Assembly: GCA_022496805.1 (NCBI GenBank)
Contig: CM040099.1
Location: 19,948,031 to 20,012,030 of the forward strand
Reading direction: 5' to 3'
Length of the DNA stretch: 64,000 nucleotides
DNA from: Pohlia nutans
Lineage: Eukaryota > Streptophyta > Bryopsida > Bryales > Mniaceae
Below the pieces are notes generated by a model that was given only the letters and a program-made list of their open reading frames with translations, did not search any database and was not told the origin of the DNA. Each line of letters begins with the position of its first letter. The stretch's first letter is position 1. Below are positions 23,644 to 36,349 of the stretch, in pieces. A program made the translations under genes and the position numbers.

Positions 23644-24143
23644 TACTACTCACGATACCTCCATAATATCCGGCAATACCCTTGATATACTAAGGTGATA
23701 CCATGATGATATCCGCGGATATCACCTCATGAAGTTGCTACATATTTATATCATGATGAGCATTCTCGCTACCTTTCAAAAAAAAATCATTTTTTTTCTT
23801 TGTATGTTTAGCAGCTCCATTTTTTGGGTAGAAATCCAGCTAATATTAGCCAGTTTTGAGATCGCTGACTGGGAGTGTTTGGGGAAAAAAGCAAACTACG
23901 CTGCACGCAAACTGCGTGCATTCATTCCTTCTGCTTTGATGGCTTCGCCGACTCCGTTGTTTCCCATTTCTTCACTCCAATTCAGTTTCTCTTCACAATA
24001 ATGACACCTCTTTGCCGTTTTCCTCTCGTAAGCGCCGTTCGATCGATGTACGTATCGCCACTTTAGGCCCCCGGAGCCATTCACAATCGCGCTTTCCATT
24101 TGCAATGGCTCGATTGCCATGAATTCTGTGTGACAAGCAATCC
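23644..24143 (+). promoter_or_regulatory. Upstream region of the SARD4-like gene
   Basis: Immediately 5' of the reductase gene. It holds a perfect 16-base palindrome, gatatccgcggatatc (23708-23723), and becomes GC-richer toward the start codon. No TATA box is convincing, and the transcription start is not determined. Confidence 0.35.
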
Positions 24144-24794
24144 ATGGAGGACGTGCTGGTGGTCACGGCGGCGACGATTCGGCAGATCGTGGCGTACTCG
24201 TCGCTCATCGAGCGCCTTCGTGACGCGTACGCCGCGTTTCCGACGTTCGCCGTCCCGCCTACCACGCGCTATGCGCTTGGATCGAAGGGGAGCGGTGAGG
24301 AACAACCGTCTCTGTTGCTGATGCCGGCGTGGGGCTCTGCGAAATCCAAGTGCCCTTACCTTCTCGTCAAGAGCGTCACCGTGTTTCCGGAGAATGGCGG
24401 AAAGGGCTTGCCGGCCGTTTGCGGCACCTACGTGCTCTCGTCCTCGGAAACAGGTAATCCTCCAATGCCTCTCTGCTTTTTAATGGTTTTTTGCTAGGAT
24501 TAGGGTTTCGGTAATCCTTGTCGGTGCATGCATTCTTTAGTTTTGTAGGTTTAGGCTGCTTTTAATGTTTTTTTTTGCTAGGATTAGGGTTTCGGTAATC
24601 CTTGTCGGTGTGTGCATTCTTTAGTTTTGTAGGTTTAGGGTTTAGGAATGCGTGCCAGCTCTATCTTCCTGTCGAAGGAAGCAAAATGCATCAGATCTGG
24701 TAGATGTCCGAATTCCACTTGATTACTCAAACCGCAATTTCACTCAATGTCATTAGTCCACATGCAAGGATTTCATGTGGAAAGTGCATTGGTT

Positions 24795-25349
24795 TTAACC
24801 CCTAAATGCCCTCACCTATGTCCAGTTTGGGCAGTTTTGCAAAGATGTATTATAAAATGCAATTAATATGAATATTTAGAACTTGATGTATGAATAAAAG
24901 TTATACATTTTGAATTTTAGATTCTATGATTGCTATCACTAATATTTTTTTATACATTTTGAAACATAAAATAAAAAATTATTTTGTAATTTTGTTATTA
25001 ATATGATATTGATAATATGTGGATGAAATTTGTTGTGATGGGTTATAATGTAGTACTTTAGGTGTTGTGATTTTTTAGAGAATTTTTAGATGCTTGATTT
25101 TATGAGTTAATTTTTTCAAGAACAATTTTAGACTAAAATCTTCAAATTTTTGGGTGAAACACTGCACGAAAAGAGGCATAATTTTTTCAGAAATTGTTTC
25201 CTTTTTGATCGGATCACACATACACGAAGCTAACTTCAGTAAAATTTCAGTAAAAAAATCACACTACAAAAAGTGCATGATGGATGAGAAACTGCAGATG
25301 AAATTTTTACATCATGTAAAATATGCATGGTTGGGCAGGTAGGGGTTAA
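24795..25349. mobile_element. TTAA element in intron 1 of SARD4-like
   Basis: TTAACCCCTAAATGCC at the left and gcaggtagggg-TTAA at the right, 555 bases. Internal text (gatgaaatttgttgtgatgg) recurs in the copy near 43590, and in complement in the copy at 44891-45466, so the three form one subfamily. Confidence 0.8.
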
Positions 25350-26024
25350 CATTCAACAGCTCTTGCAGGGGCTGCCTTGGGGTTTCATCCAACTTCATAC
25401 TTGGAGTTCTCCTTGCCCTTTCCATGGTATATGATGGGAATGACGAGATGATGGGATATATTCATTTCATTGCAGGAGTGTAGTTTCCGAGTTTACTAAT
25501 GTCAACACTCTAAGTCTTGGAAACTTGTTTGCGTTTCCACCGGGTGGACTAGGTTTATAATCAAACCATGCGTTATGTTTGTTGTTGCAGGAAAACAATT
25601 GGCAGTAATGGATGGCACAGAGCTCATTTTATGGAGAACGGCATGCACTTCAGCATTGGCAGCGGATTACCTCGCCCGGAAGGACTCCAAAGTGATGGTC
25701 ATGGTGGGCGCAGGCGCGTTAGCTCCACACCTCATCAAAGCTCACCTCACAATCCGTCCGTCTCTGGAGAAGGTGCTTGTCTGGAACCGCACGCATTTGG
25801 GAGCTCTAAAGCTCGTGGACCATTTGAAAGCTTCCTCTTCACAGGGAGGGTCATAGAGGCTGTCACTGATTTAGAATCCGCCGTTCGCGCAGGCGATGTC
25901 ATTTCTTTTGCAACCCTCTCCTGCGAGCCTCTCGTGTTTGGAGCATGAGTGTCTACAGGTCAGTGTTATCATGCCATTTTTCAATTGCATTTTCTTCCAA
26001 TTCTGTTTCTTAAACACTCTTTTC

Positions 26025-26647
26025 TTAACCCCTAACGGACCCCAAAGGATTCATGGTTTTAAAATGAGAAACCCAATCTTGGTAAATCAATAACTTAGAT
26101 GGGATTGAATTTTATATCACTGGAATCGGTGAAGAACATTGCATATGTTTATCAGAAAAGAAAGAAGTCCACATAGGACGTACTCAAAACTGGTCTCATG
26201 TTCTTTTATAGGTCGTATGTGGATTTTCTTTTGATAAACTTTTATACTCCCTCTGTCCGGTAATAACTGTCCTAGTTTTTGGCGTGTTTTGCTTGTTTTA
26301 TCTCAACGCTTTTTATCTTTTCTTTTTTCTTTCCAAGAAAACCGTTTAAAAAAATGGTCAATCTTTAATAGTAGCATGTGGTTTTTGTGTCACTCTCATT
26401 GTCTGCCCCGTTTGAAGTGGACAGGGCTCACTTTTGAAGGAAGAACATTGCAAAAGAAAAAATTTAAATGCCAAAAATTAGGACGGTTATTTCGGACAGA
26501 GGGAGTGTGTTTTTTGATCAACATATGCAATGTTCTTCACAGATTCCAGTAACACAAAATCTGGTTCCATGTGAATTACATTTTCTACGATATGATTGAT
26601 TAAATTTCACATTGTAAAACCATGAATCCGTGATCCTCTTAGGGTTG
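26025..26647. mobile_element. TTAA MITE in intron 2 of SARD4-like
   Basis: Left end TTAACCCCTAACGGACC with ggattcatggttttaaaa following; right end aaaccatgaatccgtgatcc then a damaged cttaggg end without TTAA. It carries a Stowaway-like insertion at 26247-26505. The same subfamily occurs at 27847, 52124, 52625 and 53981. Confidence 0.78.
26247..26505. mobile_element. Stowaway-like MITE
   Basis: Ends ctccctctgtccggtaataa and, in complement, ctccctctgtccgaaataac are the widespread plant Stowaway-type terminal sequence. TA precedes the left end; the right flank is TG. Its body matches the element at 53862-54532 in the other orientation. It sits inside a TTAA MITE. Confidence 0.85.
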
Positions 26648-26670
26648 GGCTGTAAGTACACATACCAAGA

Positions 26671-26892
26671 TTAACCCCTAAACGCCCCATAGGGATAGTA
26701 TATACGTTGTTGTATAATTGGGATTTTCTACCAACAAGAAACTCTAAATTGGGATTTCAATAGCTTGTTAAAACCGCATTGATCTAAATTTCAACTTTTG
26801 TTTTGACCTCAAACCCATTAGAGGTGTGGATTCATTCCAAATTTAACGTATTCTACTGGCCGCAAAGGCACATTCAGACGTTTAGGGGTTAA
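26671..26892. mobile_element. TTAA MITE, CCCCTAAACG subfamily
   Basis: TTAACCCCTAAACGCCCC at left and cagacgtttagggg-TTAA at right, 222 bases including both TTAA. Close relatives lie at 34908-35140 (opposite orientation) and 54115-54347. Confidence 0.88.
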
Positions 26893-27262
26893 GGAATTCA
26901 AATGGTTTTGATTCGTTTTTTCCGAAAACCGTGCTACAGGTGCTCACTTGGACTTGGTGGGATCCTTCACACCTGCAATGAGAGAATGCGACGACGCATG
27001 CATTCAGAGATGCAGGGTAGTGATAGATTCTCCTCACGCTGCTGAAGTTTCTGGGGATCTTGTGCAACCTCTTGAGCAGGAGGTTATTGGGCCAGAACAC
27101 ATTGTTGGAACTCTGGCCGAGTTAGTGCAGGGAGTTAGCCCCAAGTTGGTGCAGGGACTGAGAAGCTGTGACAACGAAATCACTCTGTTCAAAAGTGTGG
27201 GTTGTGCAGTGGGGGACCTGGCAGCTGCTCAGATTGTTTATGAGAAATTCAAGTCCTCCTAA

Positions 27263-27536
27263 TCAAGAGATTGCAGACATGTCTGCCATCTCTTGATTAG
27301 TATGTGATCAATGTACGGGGAGATCCGGCAGTTAGTGTAAAATTGGCTGAATGGAATTGTCAAATTACCGGTTGAAACTCATAGTTTAAGGCTAAAATCC
27401 GGATAAAATTTGTGATAGTCGGGTGCTACCTAGGTGATAACCGAAAGGATTATTATCTAAAACCGGTTGCTTATCTCGTTGCTTATGTACAATATTGGAT
27501 TTTAGCTGGAAAACTCCCCGTTCAGTGTATGTGATA
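27263..27536 (+). other. 3' flank of SARD4-like gene
   Basis: Probably 3' untranslated and flanking DNA. The phrase catctcttgattagtatgtg at about 27288 is repeated near 27577, so part of the flank has been duplicated. No clear polyadenylation signal is singled out. Confidence 0.45.
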
Positions 27537-27850
27537 TTAACCCCTAAGCGTGCACTGTGTGTTTTCTGCATGTCTGTCATCTCTTGATTAGTATGTGATA
27601 ATAACTCCTAAGCGTGCACTGTATTTTCTGTAGTGCAGGAAAATTGGACCCCCTGCTGCAAATCATCTGATTGTGTGGAAATGACTTCAGTTTGACACGA
27701 TTGACACTGTTGTTCTTGTAGTATAGAACAGGAGCTTTAAAATGATTTGTATTGCAATCAGAAAACTGAGGTAAAATGAGAAACTGCCATTGTTGCAAAG
27801 TTCAGTGATGCAGATGACCGTGTTGGGCTTTTTAGACGCTTACGAGTTAA
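27537..27850. mobile_element. TTAA element, CCCCTAAGCGT subfamily
   Basis: Left TTAACCCCTAAGCGTGC and right gacgcttacgag-TTAA. An internal partial repeat of the left end (cctaagcgtgcactgt) lies at about 27608. The body (ttgacacgat...ctttaaaatga) recurs in the TIC21 intron at 52970-53240. Its right TTAA (27847-27850) is shared with the next element. Confidence 0.65.
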
Positions 27851-28083
27851 TCCCTAAAGGACCAAGGATTCATGGTTTTAAAACGAAAAATTCAATCAAT
27901 TATGTTGTGAAAATTGTAATGCATATGGGATCAAATTTATATTACCGGAATCAGTGAAAAACATTGCATTTGTTGGTCAAACAACAAATAAATTTGAACA
28001 AATAGAAGTTCACATAGGACCTACTCAAAAGTGCTTAGAAAATATGAGGCCCAATTTGGACTTCTTGGTCTTTTTGGGGTTAA
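27847..28083. mobile_element. TTAA MITE, GGACCAAGGATTC subfamily
   Basis: TTAATCCCTAAAGGACCAAG at left and cttcttggtctttttgggg-TTAA at right, 237 bases including both flanks. It contains ggaatcagtgaaaaacattg, shared with the copies at 11001, 26025, 52124, 52625 and 53981. Confidence 0.88.
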
Positions 28084-28311
28084 CTTGTACATTTGTAAAT
28101 TATGTGCATAAATAATTGATTGCAAGATTCAGTTGCAAATACTTCTTTGTAAATACAGGAAAGGGTTTCCTGATGCTGAACAAGTCCTAGTCTTTAGAAG
28201 AGTTAGAAGTCCCAGTTTTCATACTATATTATATAAATTGTGTCTACTATTGTTGCATAAACCAAAATAATTATGGATCTTGTCTCCATTTTGAAGAGGA
28301 TTCTAAGGTAT

Positions 28312-28673
28312 TAGAGTTATCCTTAAAGTCATCATGTGTTTGAATAAGATGCCGTGAATTTTGCTATAATGTATTGTTATTTGTGCACCCCAAATAGTTA
28401 AAAGGTAGGGAAAAGCTTGGTGGTCTATCATTGTTAAGTGTGTAAGAGCTTGGTGGTCTCTAAACTCAAGGGAAACTAGTTTAGCCGTCAAGAAAGACGG
28501 CTAAACTAGTTTTCCATGAGTTTGAAAACCACCAAGCTCTTACACACCTAATAATGATAGACCACTAAGCTTTTCCCTACCTTTTAACTATTTGGGGTGC
28601 ACAAATAACAATACATTATAGCAAAATTCACGGCATCTTATTCAAACACACAGTGACTTTAAGGATAACTCTA
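28312..28673. mobile_element. Hairpin MITE, copy 2
   Basis: TA-gagttatccttaaagt at left and actttaaggataactc-TA at right, with arms of about 165 bases almost perfectly complementary around a loop at about 28487-28493 (tagccgtc...gacggcta). It is homologous to the hairpin at 16048-16399 in arms but not in loop. Non-coding. Confidence 0.9.
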
Positions 28674-31600
28674 TTATTGGGAATTTTACAAAATCGTTTC
28701 ATGTTTGACCTCAAGCATGATCAAAAGAAGGGTAGCACTCACTATTCACAAATGAGGGCATGTGCCTACAACAACGATATACATTATTATGCAATATTAT
28801 TCCAATGCATTGATTTGGTCTAATGTATAAGTGTTTATACCGTACTTGGTTATCAGGATTGGGAGCTCTTGCCAAATACTTAATTTAAGTACCGAATTGA
28901 TACAAATACTCTCCAAGATTATGTGGATATTCTCAAAGATTCTCTTATCACCATTTCTGAAAGAAAAAAATCTTAAAATTTGGGCGTCTCTTTTTATGAT
29001 TTTTTACAGCCGAGTACGATAATGAACACGGTATTAGTCAAGACGTAAAGCATTGAGACATGCTATTATGATTGGAGTCCCCAAATGGATTCTTCGAGAG
29101 GGGTGAATATTTCGGGGCATCCTATCGGGAGTCCCTTTGGGATTAATTTGAACAAGGTCATTGCCGTGGATCTCATTTGGGCCTCAAATGTGTTTGGAGT
29201 TCCCAAAGATGGTTTTTTTAGGGGCTGAATATTTTGGTGATATGGTATTGGCCTATTGTGAAGATGTTGTGTAGGATGAATTGGATTCTGAGATACAATG
29301 GTACATGAACTACATTCAAGCATCTTAGGAATGGTCTCGTGAAAGACATGGCTGGGTGGACAAAAAAACTGCTATATTTTTCGTGGAGAGATGTGCTAGG
29401 AAGAACGAAAAGTAGACAGTTGAAATTCAAGTGCATGCAGAGAAGTACATCACTATTGCAAATAAAGCAAAGCCGCACATACTTAAATATATTGCAATGC
29501 ATGTGAAAGGCATGGATGATGGGAGGTTGCAGAATGAACTAGATGTTTACTAGAGTAGAAGAGTAGATTATACTACAGTATTTGGTTTTCAAACTTAGTT
29601 GTCGAGGTCTTCAAAGAAAAGTTTGTATTATAATTATGAATTGTGAACATGTAAAGTGTTTTAATGTAATTTATCTATTTTTGCCAGCTTCCAATATTGC
29701 ATGCAATGTTTTGTATGTTTTTCTAAAATGTGTACTAAAACTAGTGTTTGAGAACTCGAACCTCCTATACCTCTCGCATACTATATGCTAGAATAAATTT
29801 CACAAGAGAGTTTTGTTGCATGTAGAATTAAATCATGAAATATTTAAAATACAAATAATGATTTTTTCAACAAATAAAAAAGGAACTCAACAATTTCTAT
29901 GAATTTGCAATTTATTCTTTTTGCAAGCAAAGTTGGGGGAAAAAACTTTTGCCATAATTTTCATACAATTTCTACCGTTTTAATTTTTTAATGCCCCGGA
30001 AGCCAAGTTCATGATTATACGACCAAGTGCAAAAATAGGAAATTGCGTGTTAATTAAATTGTGAAATTTTCATCATATGTGTATATTACAGGGATTTTCT
30101 TTTTTTTTAAATTAATTTAAATTTTAGTGTCATTTTGTATTTTGTATTTTAGTGTCAAATTGGAATAGATACTAAATTTTGTAAGTTTCGTTTTGTTTGA
30201 TTACCTCAAATGCAAAAAATATATTGTTTCCAAGACCAAGCTTTAAAATTAGGACTAAATTTCCTGAAAAATGCTAAAATACACCACATGATACACCCTT
30301 TTCAACCCTTATGAAAACTTGAGACCCATGGAAGGAAAAAAAAAAAAAAAAAAAGATTCAACTCAATGGCGTGGATATACTAAGTTTCAACTCATTGACA
30401 ATGTTTCAAGCAAAAAAATTATGTGAAAAAATATAATATTCCGTGTATTACAAAATTAATTAATTAATTCAAATGACACTACATGGCTTTCCATGCAGTT
30501 CAAGGTTAAATATTAATCACAAAAAAAAACCTATAACCTTGCACTCCATCAATGTATTTGGTTTTGAAGCTTAATATAGTATCATTTTCTAGCAAGATCA
30601 AAGTCTCACCAAAAAGTAGAAACACCTCAATAGACTCTTCATTCATGTTGGGCTTCAGACCAAAGCAATTCTTTGTGTTACAATTCATCACTTTTGTGAC
30701 TCATTTTACACTTTTGAATGTGACAATTGCCATCGGTAATACTACTGTACATAAACAATCATTATTTTTACTTTGCCAAATCTATTTCTTCACGTCACAT
30801 AGACATTTATTCAAATTCATGAAATTGTTTAGATGGACACCAAGATAGTTAAATTATTTGCCACATCTTGTACAAACATGTTATGTGGGTACGGTGAAAC
30901 TTGAAATTTGAAAAATAGAAAGCATTTTTTGGTGATTTACAATTTGTTTTACGACAAACATAGAGCTTACTATAGAATTTTTGGCTTCAATAACAATGAT
31001 AAGGGAAAATTATGGCGATACACTCTATCTTCTAATCCAATTTATCTTATAGCAACATAGCAAGGCTATTTTTCAAATAGCAAGTGAGTGATATATAGCT
31101 ACAAAATAATTTGTTGGTTTCAAGCAATGAATTTCTTTTAGGAATTTAAAAGCCAAAAAGCACCAAAAATAATTAGCATGCAGCAAGTCTAAAAAAAAAA
31201 TAGATGAAGACGCCAGATTGTTCCAAATTTTAAAAACAATTCAAATGAAATTGTCAATTTCAAACGAAACTCATCCAAATATGTGGATGAAAATAGTTAT
31301 ACCCAAAAAATAGATGAATATTAAAAAAATTGATTACTCCATTTTATGCTACGCCGCCATTTTAGCACTTCTCCAAAAACCAAAAAAAATTTATGGTTCC
31401 AAAGTACTGTAGTAACATATGCTTAGCTTGCAAAAAATTAAAAATTAAAAAGGATATAATACTCATAAAAAGTACTGTATGTCTGGCATGCAAAAGTAAC
31501 TGAAAGCACACCTTCATTAGAAAATATATATACACCAAAATGATGTCGTATTTGTAAGGTTATTGACTTTTTATGGTTGCAATACAGGGCCCTAATCCAT

Positions 31601-31739
31601 CTTCTTCATTTCTAGTCAGAAGAATTCTTCTCCACTCTTGTGAGTACTTGTACAAAACTATGGACGGCTTACGCAAGACTTGTCTGTGTTTACTCCTCTC
31701 CGTCCACTGTCCCGTACCTAAGTACAAGTTAAACCCATA
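28674..31739. other. AT-rich intergenic DNA
   Basis: No complete gene. It holds a degraded coding-like stretch (29274-29553), a fragment near 29995-30055 resembling the end block of the foldback at 5200-5250, and an A-rich run at 30335-30354. Otherwise nothing is recognised. Confidence 0.45.
29274..29553 (+). pseudogene. Degenerate coding-like remnant, unknown
   Basis: One frame stays open apart from two internal TAG codons over about 90 residues, with balanced composition unlike the surrounding DNA: DELDSEIQWYMNYIQ, then RHGWVDKKTAIFFVERCAR, then HAEKYITIANKAKPH, ending in TAG at about 29551. A splice-acceptor-like ttgtgtag precedes it. I do not recognise the family. It may be an eroded exon of a transposon or host gene. 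Confidence 0.4.
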
Positions 31740-31903
31740 TGGCAATATTCGTTTAGTTGGGACTTTTTTGCCGTATTGGGACTTTTTTGAAATCTACAAC
31801 TGACATAGATCTATTTAGGTAATTGCCCATTGGATCTATGCCATTTGCAGATTTCAAAAAGTTTCAACATGGTGGAAAAGTCCCAACTAAACGAATATTG
31901 CCA
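31740..31903. mobile_element. Small hairpin MITE
   Basis: Perfect inverted ends of 24 or more bases beginning tggcaatattcgtttagttg enclose a 164-base element; the inner part (gatctatttaggtaattg...) also folds back. Non-coding. Confidence 0.8.
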
Positions 31904-32769
31904 TCCATCATCCCTAGTACAGGAAGATGAATTCTGAGGATGTCATGAGAGCAAGTAGGATAAGGCGGGCGTGAAGCAATTTTCCACATGGTAGTCATAA
32001 GGGAAAACAAAATTGAGGCTCAATATGGTAAGATGATGTGGCTCTCACATAAGGTTCTTTTCAACAGTTAGTGGACTCCACCCTTTTCAACAGTAGCACT
32101 GTAGAAGTTTTAACATCAAATATAATGTCCAGATCACCTTTGCCTAATCATTAGCTAAATATGACATGGACTTGTCATGATTTGGGTATTTACTACAATG
32201 ATTTGGGAATTTACTACAATGATATGGGAATAGTATCCTAACTCGTGGTCAATTTCGACATAAATTAACTCATTTTGTCAAAGTAGTGCCACATGTCATC
32301 TTGTGATTGATTTATGGTGACGGGGACCTCTCAAAATCTGTTGTGGAAATTAGATTTTGACACAATGCTGTCCGAATTTGACCCTCACATACAGTAGTAA
32401 GGTATTCTAGAGAGGAGCTAAAGAACCTTATGCAACGTCCTAGTTGAATGTGTACAATAATCATGGCTAAAGGCTATAGTTTTAAAAAGAATCACAATTG
32501 CATCTCATTCTCTTGTATTGTATCTGTTGTAAATTGTTGGTGTTTGGTTGGGTCTAAGTTGAAATTTGGTTGGTCATCGAGTTGGTCATGGTAGGGTGTA
32601 AATCTCTAGTGAATACAACTGGTCCTAGTGATGGGCCATGTAAGTTGCAAAGGGTTGTGCATGCCTTTTGAAACTACCATGAATTAAGATTTTATTCGTT
32701 TGAGGTCCCGCGTGATCATAATCCAATGGCAAGAATCCAAGACAAAGAAGACCAAGACATTGGACATAA
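31904..32769. other. Intergenic DNA, nothing recognised
   Basis: Moderately AT-rich. Short direct repeats such as atttactacaatgat near 32190-32222. No gene supported. Confidence 0.45.
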
Positions 32770-32943
32770 GGTAGACATATCCATTACCACACAACATCTA
32801 ATTCCGCCCTCAAAAAATAGTAGCATACATTTTAGGATACAAATTTCCCTCATGTACCAAAGGTATACATTTGTGTTTTAAAATGTACGCTACCATTATT
32901 TGAAGGCAAAATTAGGTGTTGGGTGGTGATGAATATGTCTACC
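32770..32943. mobile_element. Small hairpin MITE
   Basis: Arms of about 75 bases pair from ggtagacatatccattacca at the left to the complement of the right end (ggtagacatattcatcacca). The loop is only about 20 bases. Non-coding. Later substitutions make the arms imperfect. Confidence 0.8.
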
Positions 32944-34907
32944 ATATCAACATTACCCCCCAACACCTTAAAGTAACTATTTTGTGGCCCCTAATGTGTC
33001 GAAAACGAAAATAACGGAAAATCTGTGAAGAATTGGATTTTGAATTGCGAAATTCAGATTTTTGAGATTGATAATATCTATCTTCTATAAAAATAAAATT
33101 TCAATTAGGAGTTTTCCAACTATCAAAATACCTATGAAAAAAATGCGAAAATACTGCAAATACTTGAAAATACAAAAAATACTTACAAATACAACACATG
33201 TACTATGTGATATTTCTTGTGTTTGGAAGTTTGCTATCTTTTTTTTATTTTTTCGGATTTTTTTCTCTTATTCATGTTCCATTAGTGTATGTATTTGGAT
33301 CTTGATCCATGTTTTAACTCCTTTCATATTTTAACGTATAAATTTTGTCCAAAACCGTACATGGATAAGTCACTCTCACTTATAAAATCCACAATAATTA
33401 TATGTGAGTCCGTTCTTAACATGAAAGATTGCAACGGAGAGGTGTTGACATAGATAATTGTTGAACATCTTTACTTTCATTTTAGAAAATTTCACCCAAG
33501 GGTGAAGGCATGTTAAACTAAACCACTTGTGACCCACATAAAGAAGCAACAATGCAAGGTCCAAAAATCTATTAAATTTTTATTTTTTTTGTGAATTTTT
33601 GTTTTTCGGATAAAATAAAAGATACAATGTTTAACACAATTTAACAAAAGTTTTTTGAAGAAATCATGTTCAATAAGTATTTATGCGTGTCATAATAAGG
33701 TTAAAGCGGTTAAAATTGGAGAAGTAGTTCTGATTGAATTGAAAAGTAGATATAAAACATGTTGAAATCGCATTAAACATTTATTTTTTCAAGAATCTTT
33801 TTCTTTGGAGCCCTCAAATGCACAATGAACTTATAGAATATATAATTTATATTCATATTGAACATGATTCACTTCATGAAATTTTCTCCCAAAATTTGTT
33901 TTACACATTTATTTTTGAGTTTTACTTTTAGTAACCTTTTTTTAATATTTTAATATGAAACTTTGGATTGAAGTACCTAATAGAACTATGGAAGGCTCTA
34001 CCAAATTAGACCTTAAATATATGAAATTTTAGTCATAATTTATAGCATTTTGACCAAAAAACTGTAATTTTAGCACGAAGGATAACTTTAATCGTTCAGT
34101 TTATTGTGCTTTCACTTCCAAATTCTATTTGACTTTAAAGTCACACAACCTCCAAAATCTCATTTTTGAGTGTGCATTATATGGTTCAAAAACATACATT
34201 GATCTTTCAATCCCACCATCGGATGATTATTTAATTTTGGAAAAATGTCTTCATTCCAGTTGAGAATAATTTTGTACATATATTTTCTATTTTAATTCAT
34301 CCTATTTCTGGTAGTATCAATCATAGTGAAAAAACCCAATGAAATTCAGTGAACCCAGCTACAGTACCCAATTCGTTAAAAGATTAAATGAATGATAATG
34401 GGCAATAAGGTGGGAACACCCAAAATCGCACTTGACCCAAAATCGATTCCTGCCCAGTTCTAGATTGTACTTTTTGCCCATTTACTGCTGGACTAGATGG
34501 CAATTATAGATCATCTACTAATGAAACTTTGACCCTTTATAACTTTTGTATACAATATCCAAATCACGCATTCTTTGGTGCGCTGGAATCCTCTTGAATT
34601 TGCTCACAATAACATTAAGGAATTTGGAATTTCTAAAAATAGAAAGTAGGCACAACAGTTAAAGTGGCGGTTTTAGATGTTACTACCTTATGTCTACCTT
34701 ATTCTTGCATTAGCAAAGCATGTGAAAGTATATAAAAGCATGTGTGACGATTAGTTCACTTGGTTTTATTCAAATAAAAACATTCAAGAGACATGTCAGT
34801 TTCTACCTCTATTCTTTACCTTAATTTCTTAATGCTTTCCAAACTAAATATTTTACAAACATTGTATGTACACATCTCTAAATCAAAGTCTTGAAGTAGA
34901 AAAGAGA
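32944..34907. other. AT-rich intergenic DNA
   Basis: No gene, RNA or mobile element recognised. Open frames near 33062-33334 are low-complexity AT-rich text. Confidence 0.45.
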
Positions 34908-35140
34908 TTAACCCCTAAACGTCTAAAAATGCCTTTGCTGCAAGTAGAATATATCAAATATTTCTTGTATTTGGAATGGTTCCACACCTTCAATGGGTTT
35001 GAGTTCAACAAAAAAGTTGAAATTTAGATGAATGCGATTCTAGTGAGCTATTGAGATCCTAATTTAGAACTTCTTGTTGGTAACAAATGTCAATTATACA
35101 AAAACATATCTACTATCCTCATGGGACGTTTAGGAGTTAA
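34908..35140. mobile_element. TTAA MITE, CCCCTAAACG subfamily
   Basis: TTAACCCCTAAACGTC at left and gggacgtttaggag-TTAA at right. The body is the reverse complement of the copies at 26671-26892 and 54115-54347 (for example ttccacaccttcaatggg). Confidence 0.87.
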
Positions 35141-36349
35141 GATCAGAATACGCAAGGAAATACCCAAGTGAATACCCAAAATTGATCCTTGAAATAAATG
35201 CACTTTGTTCATCTCAATGGCTAATTTAACCTTTGACGTGCTAGCATCCATATTTTGGACGTTAGATGATTTCTGACACGTCCCTCCATCACATTTTGTG
35301 ATGTTTTTCATCCATCCAAGATTCTCTTGATTCTTGTGCTAGTTGACTACCATTTGTACAGTATTTGTACCATTAGGATTTGGAATTCAGGATTAGGGTT
35401 TAGAAATTTGGGGTTTAGCTAGGGTTTAGAATTTGAGGTTTAGAATTAAAATTTTGGAGTTTAAGGAATGTTTTTGTTGACATGAGAAATTATTATGGAA
35501 ACATACGTTACTTGCAACCCACACCCTGTGCACCACGCACCCCCAATTCTGCACCAAGCAGTAATTGACCCCCCTCAACTCATGATGCTTTTAACCCTGG
35601 AACGCCGGCAGGGACTAAAAGGGTCCTTTGAATGAAGAATAATGGGCAGAAAGTGCTTTGGGATCCGTTTTTCATCAAATTTTCATCCATTTTGAGGATG
35701 AAACGTGTAGTTGCTATCAATATTAACAGCTTTTGCATGTACAAGGTGTCAATATTGGGTCTCAATCACTACAAGAAAACCAGCCCAATGTGACCGGATG
35801 TGACTAAGCGCATATGACTATGTAGTCACCTCAGTCATTGGTTTAGTCTAAAATCAGTCCTAAGAGGGTCCAGTCATGGACTAGTCATATAAGTAGTCAT
35901 ATTTTTGAGGACCTGGGTGGGAACGTCTACGGGAACGGGACATATGTTCTCCTTCCCGGTTTCCAGAGTCATGCTCTGAGTGCTTACTATGTGTAGTCAT
36001 ACTAATGTAGTCGGATTGTATGGGTATATGGTTTATGTATGTCTTACTGTAGTAATAGAGTTGGTTTGGGTGACTACATGCAGTCATGTAGTAAATAACC
36101 TGACTAATAGTAGTCATATATTTCAATCAGATGATTTTGAAGTCCTCTACTAGTTGGCTCAATGGGTGAGTGCTGTAAAATAGGAGTAGGTCCATAATCT
36201 TCACTTACATAATAGCTTGTCTATTCAACACTACCATGTCTGCGCGCAAACATTATAGGATGTCATTTTAGGGCACCATTCTAGAAACACTACTAAATAC
36301 ACCTTCAGAAATTAGTAAGTAATTGGGTTGGGCATCCACAAATCATGAT

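Larger units (their letters stand above)
24144..27262 (+). pseudogene. SARD4: SARD4-like ornithine cyclodeaminase family reductase
   Basis: Members of the ornithine cyclodeaminase/mu-crystallin family are NAD(P)-dependent enzymes; the plant member SARD4 reduces dehydropipecolate to pipecolate in the plastid for systemic resistance. Exons read 24144-24453, 25591-25958 and 26940-27262, with GT-AG introns in matching phase 1. The first exon carries LLVKSVTVFPEN (Lys76, the conserved substrate Lys). The second carries the Rossmann loop VMVMVGAGALAPH. The third carries GAHLDLVGSFTPAMRECDD with the conserved Asp and ends EITLFKSVGCAVGDLAAAQ. The joined length of 1001 bases, near 334 codons, is normal. 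Two faults occur in exon 2: a one-base loss near 25843-25852, which exposes TAG at 25854, and TGA at 25946-25948 where the family has Trp. Unless these are base-call errors, the protein stops at about residue 190. Transposons fill both introns. Confidence 0.88.

Noticed and set aside
25815..25850. A small intron that would remove the SARD4-like frameshift, using the acceptor-like cctcttcacag
   Set aside because: The only donor upstream in reach would delete the conserved second strand of the Rossmann fold (VLVWNRT), so splicing does not rescue a normal protein.
25568..25948. 126-codon frame in SARD4-like exon 2 starting MRYVCCCRK
   Set aside because: Its first two thirds are the wrong frame; only the last third coincides with the true protein after the frameshift.
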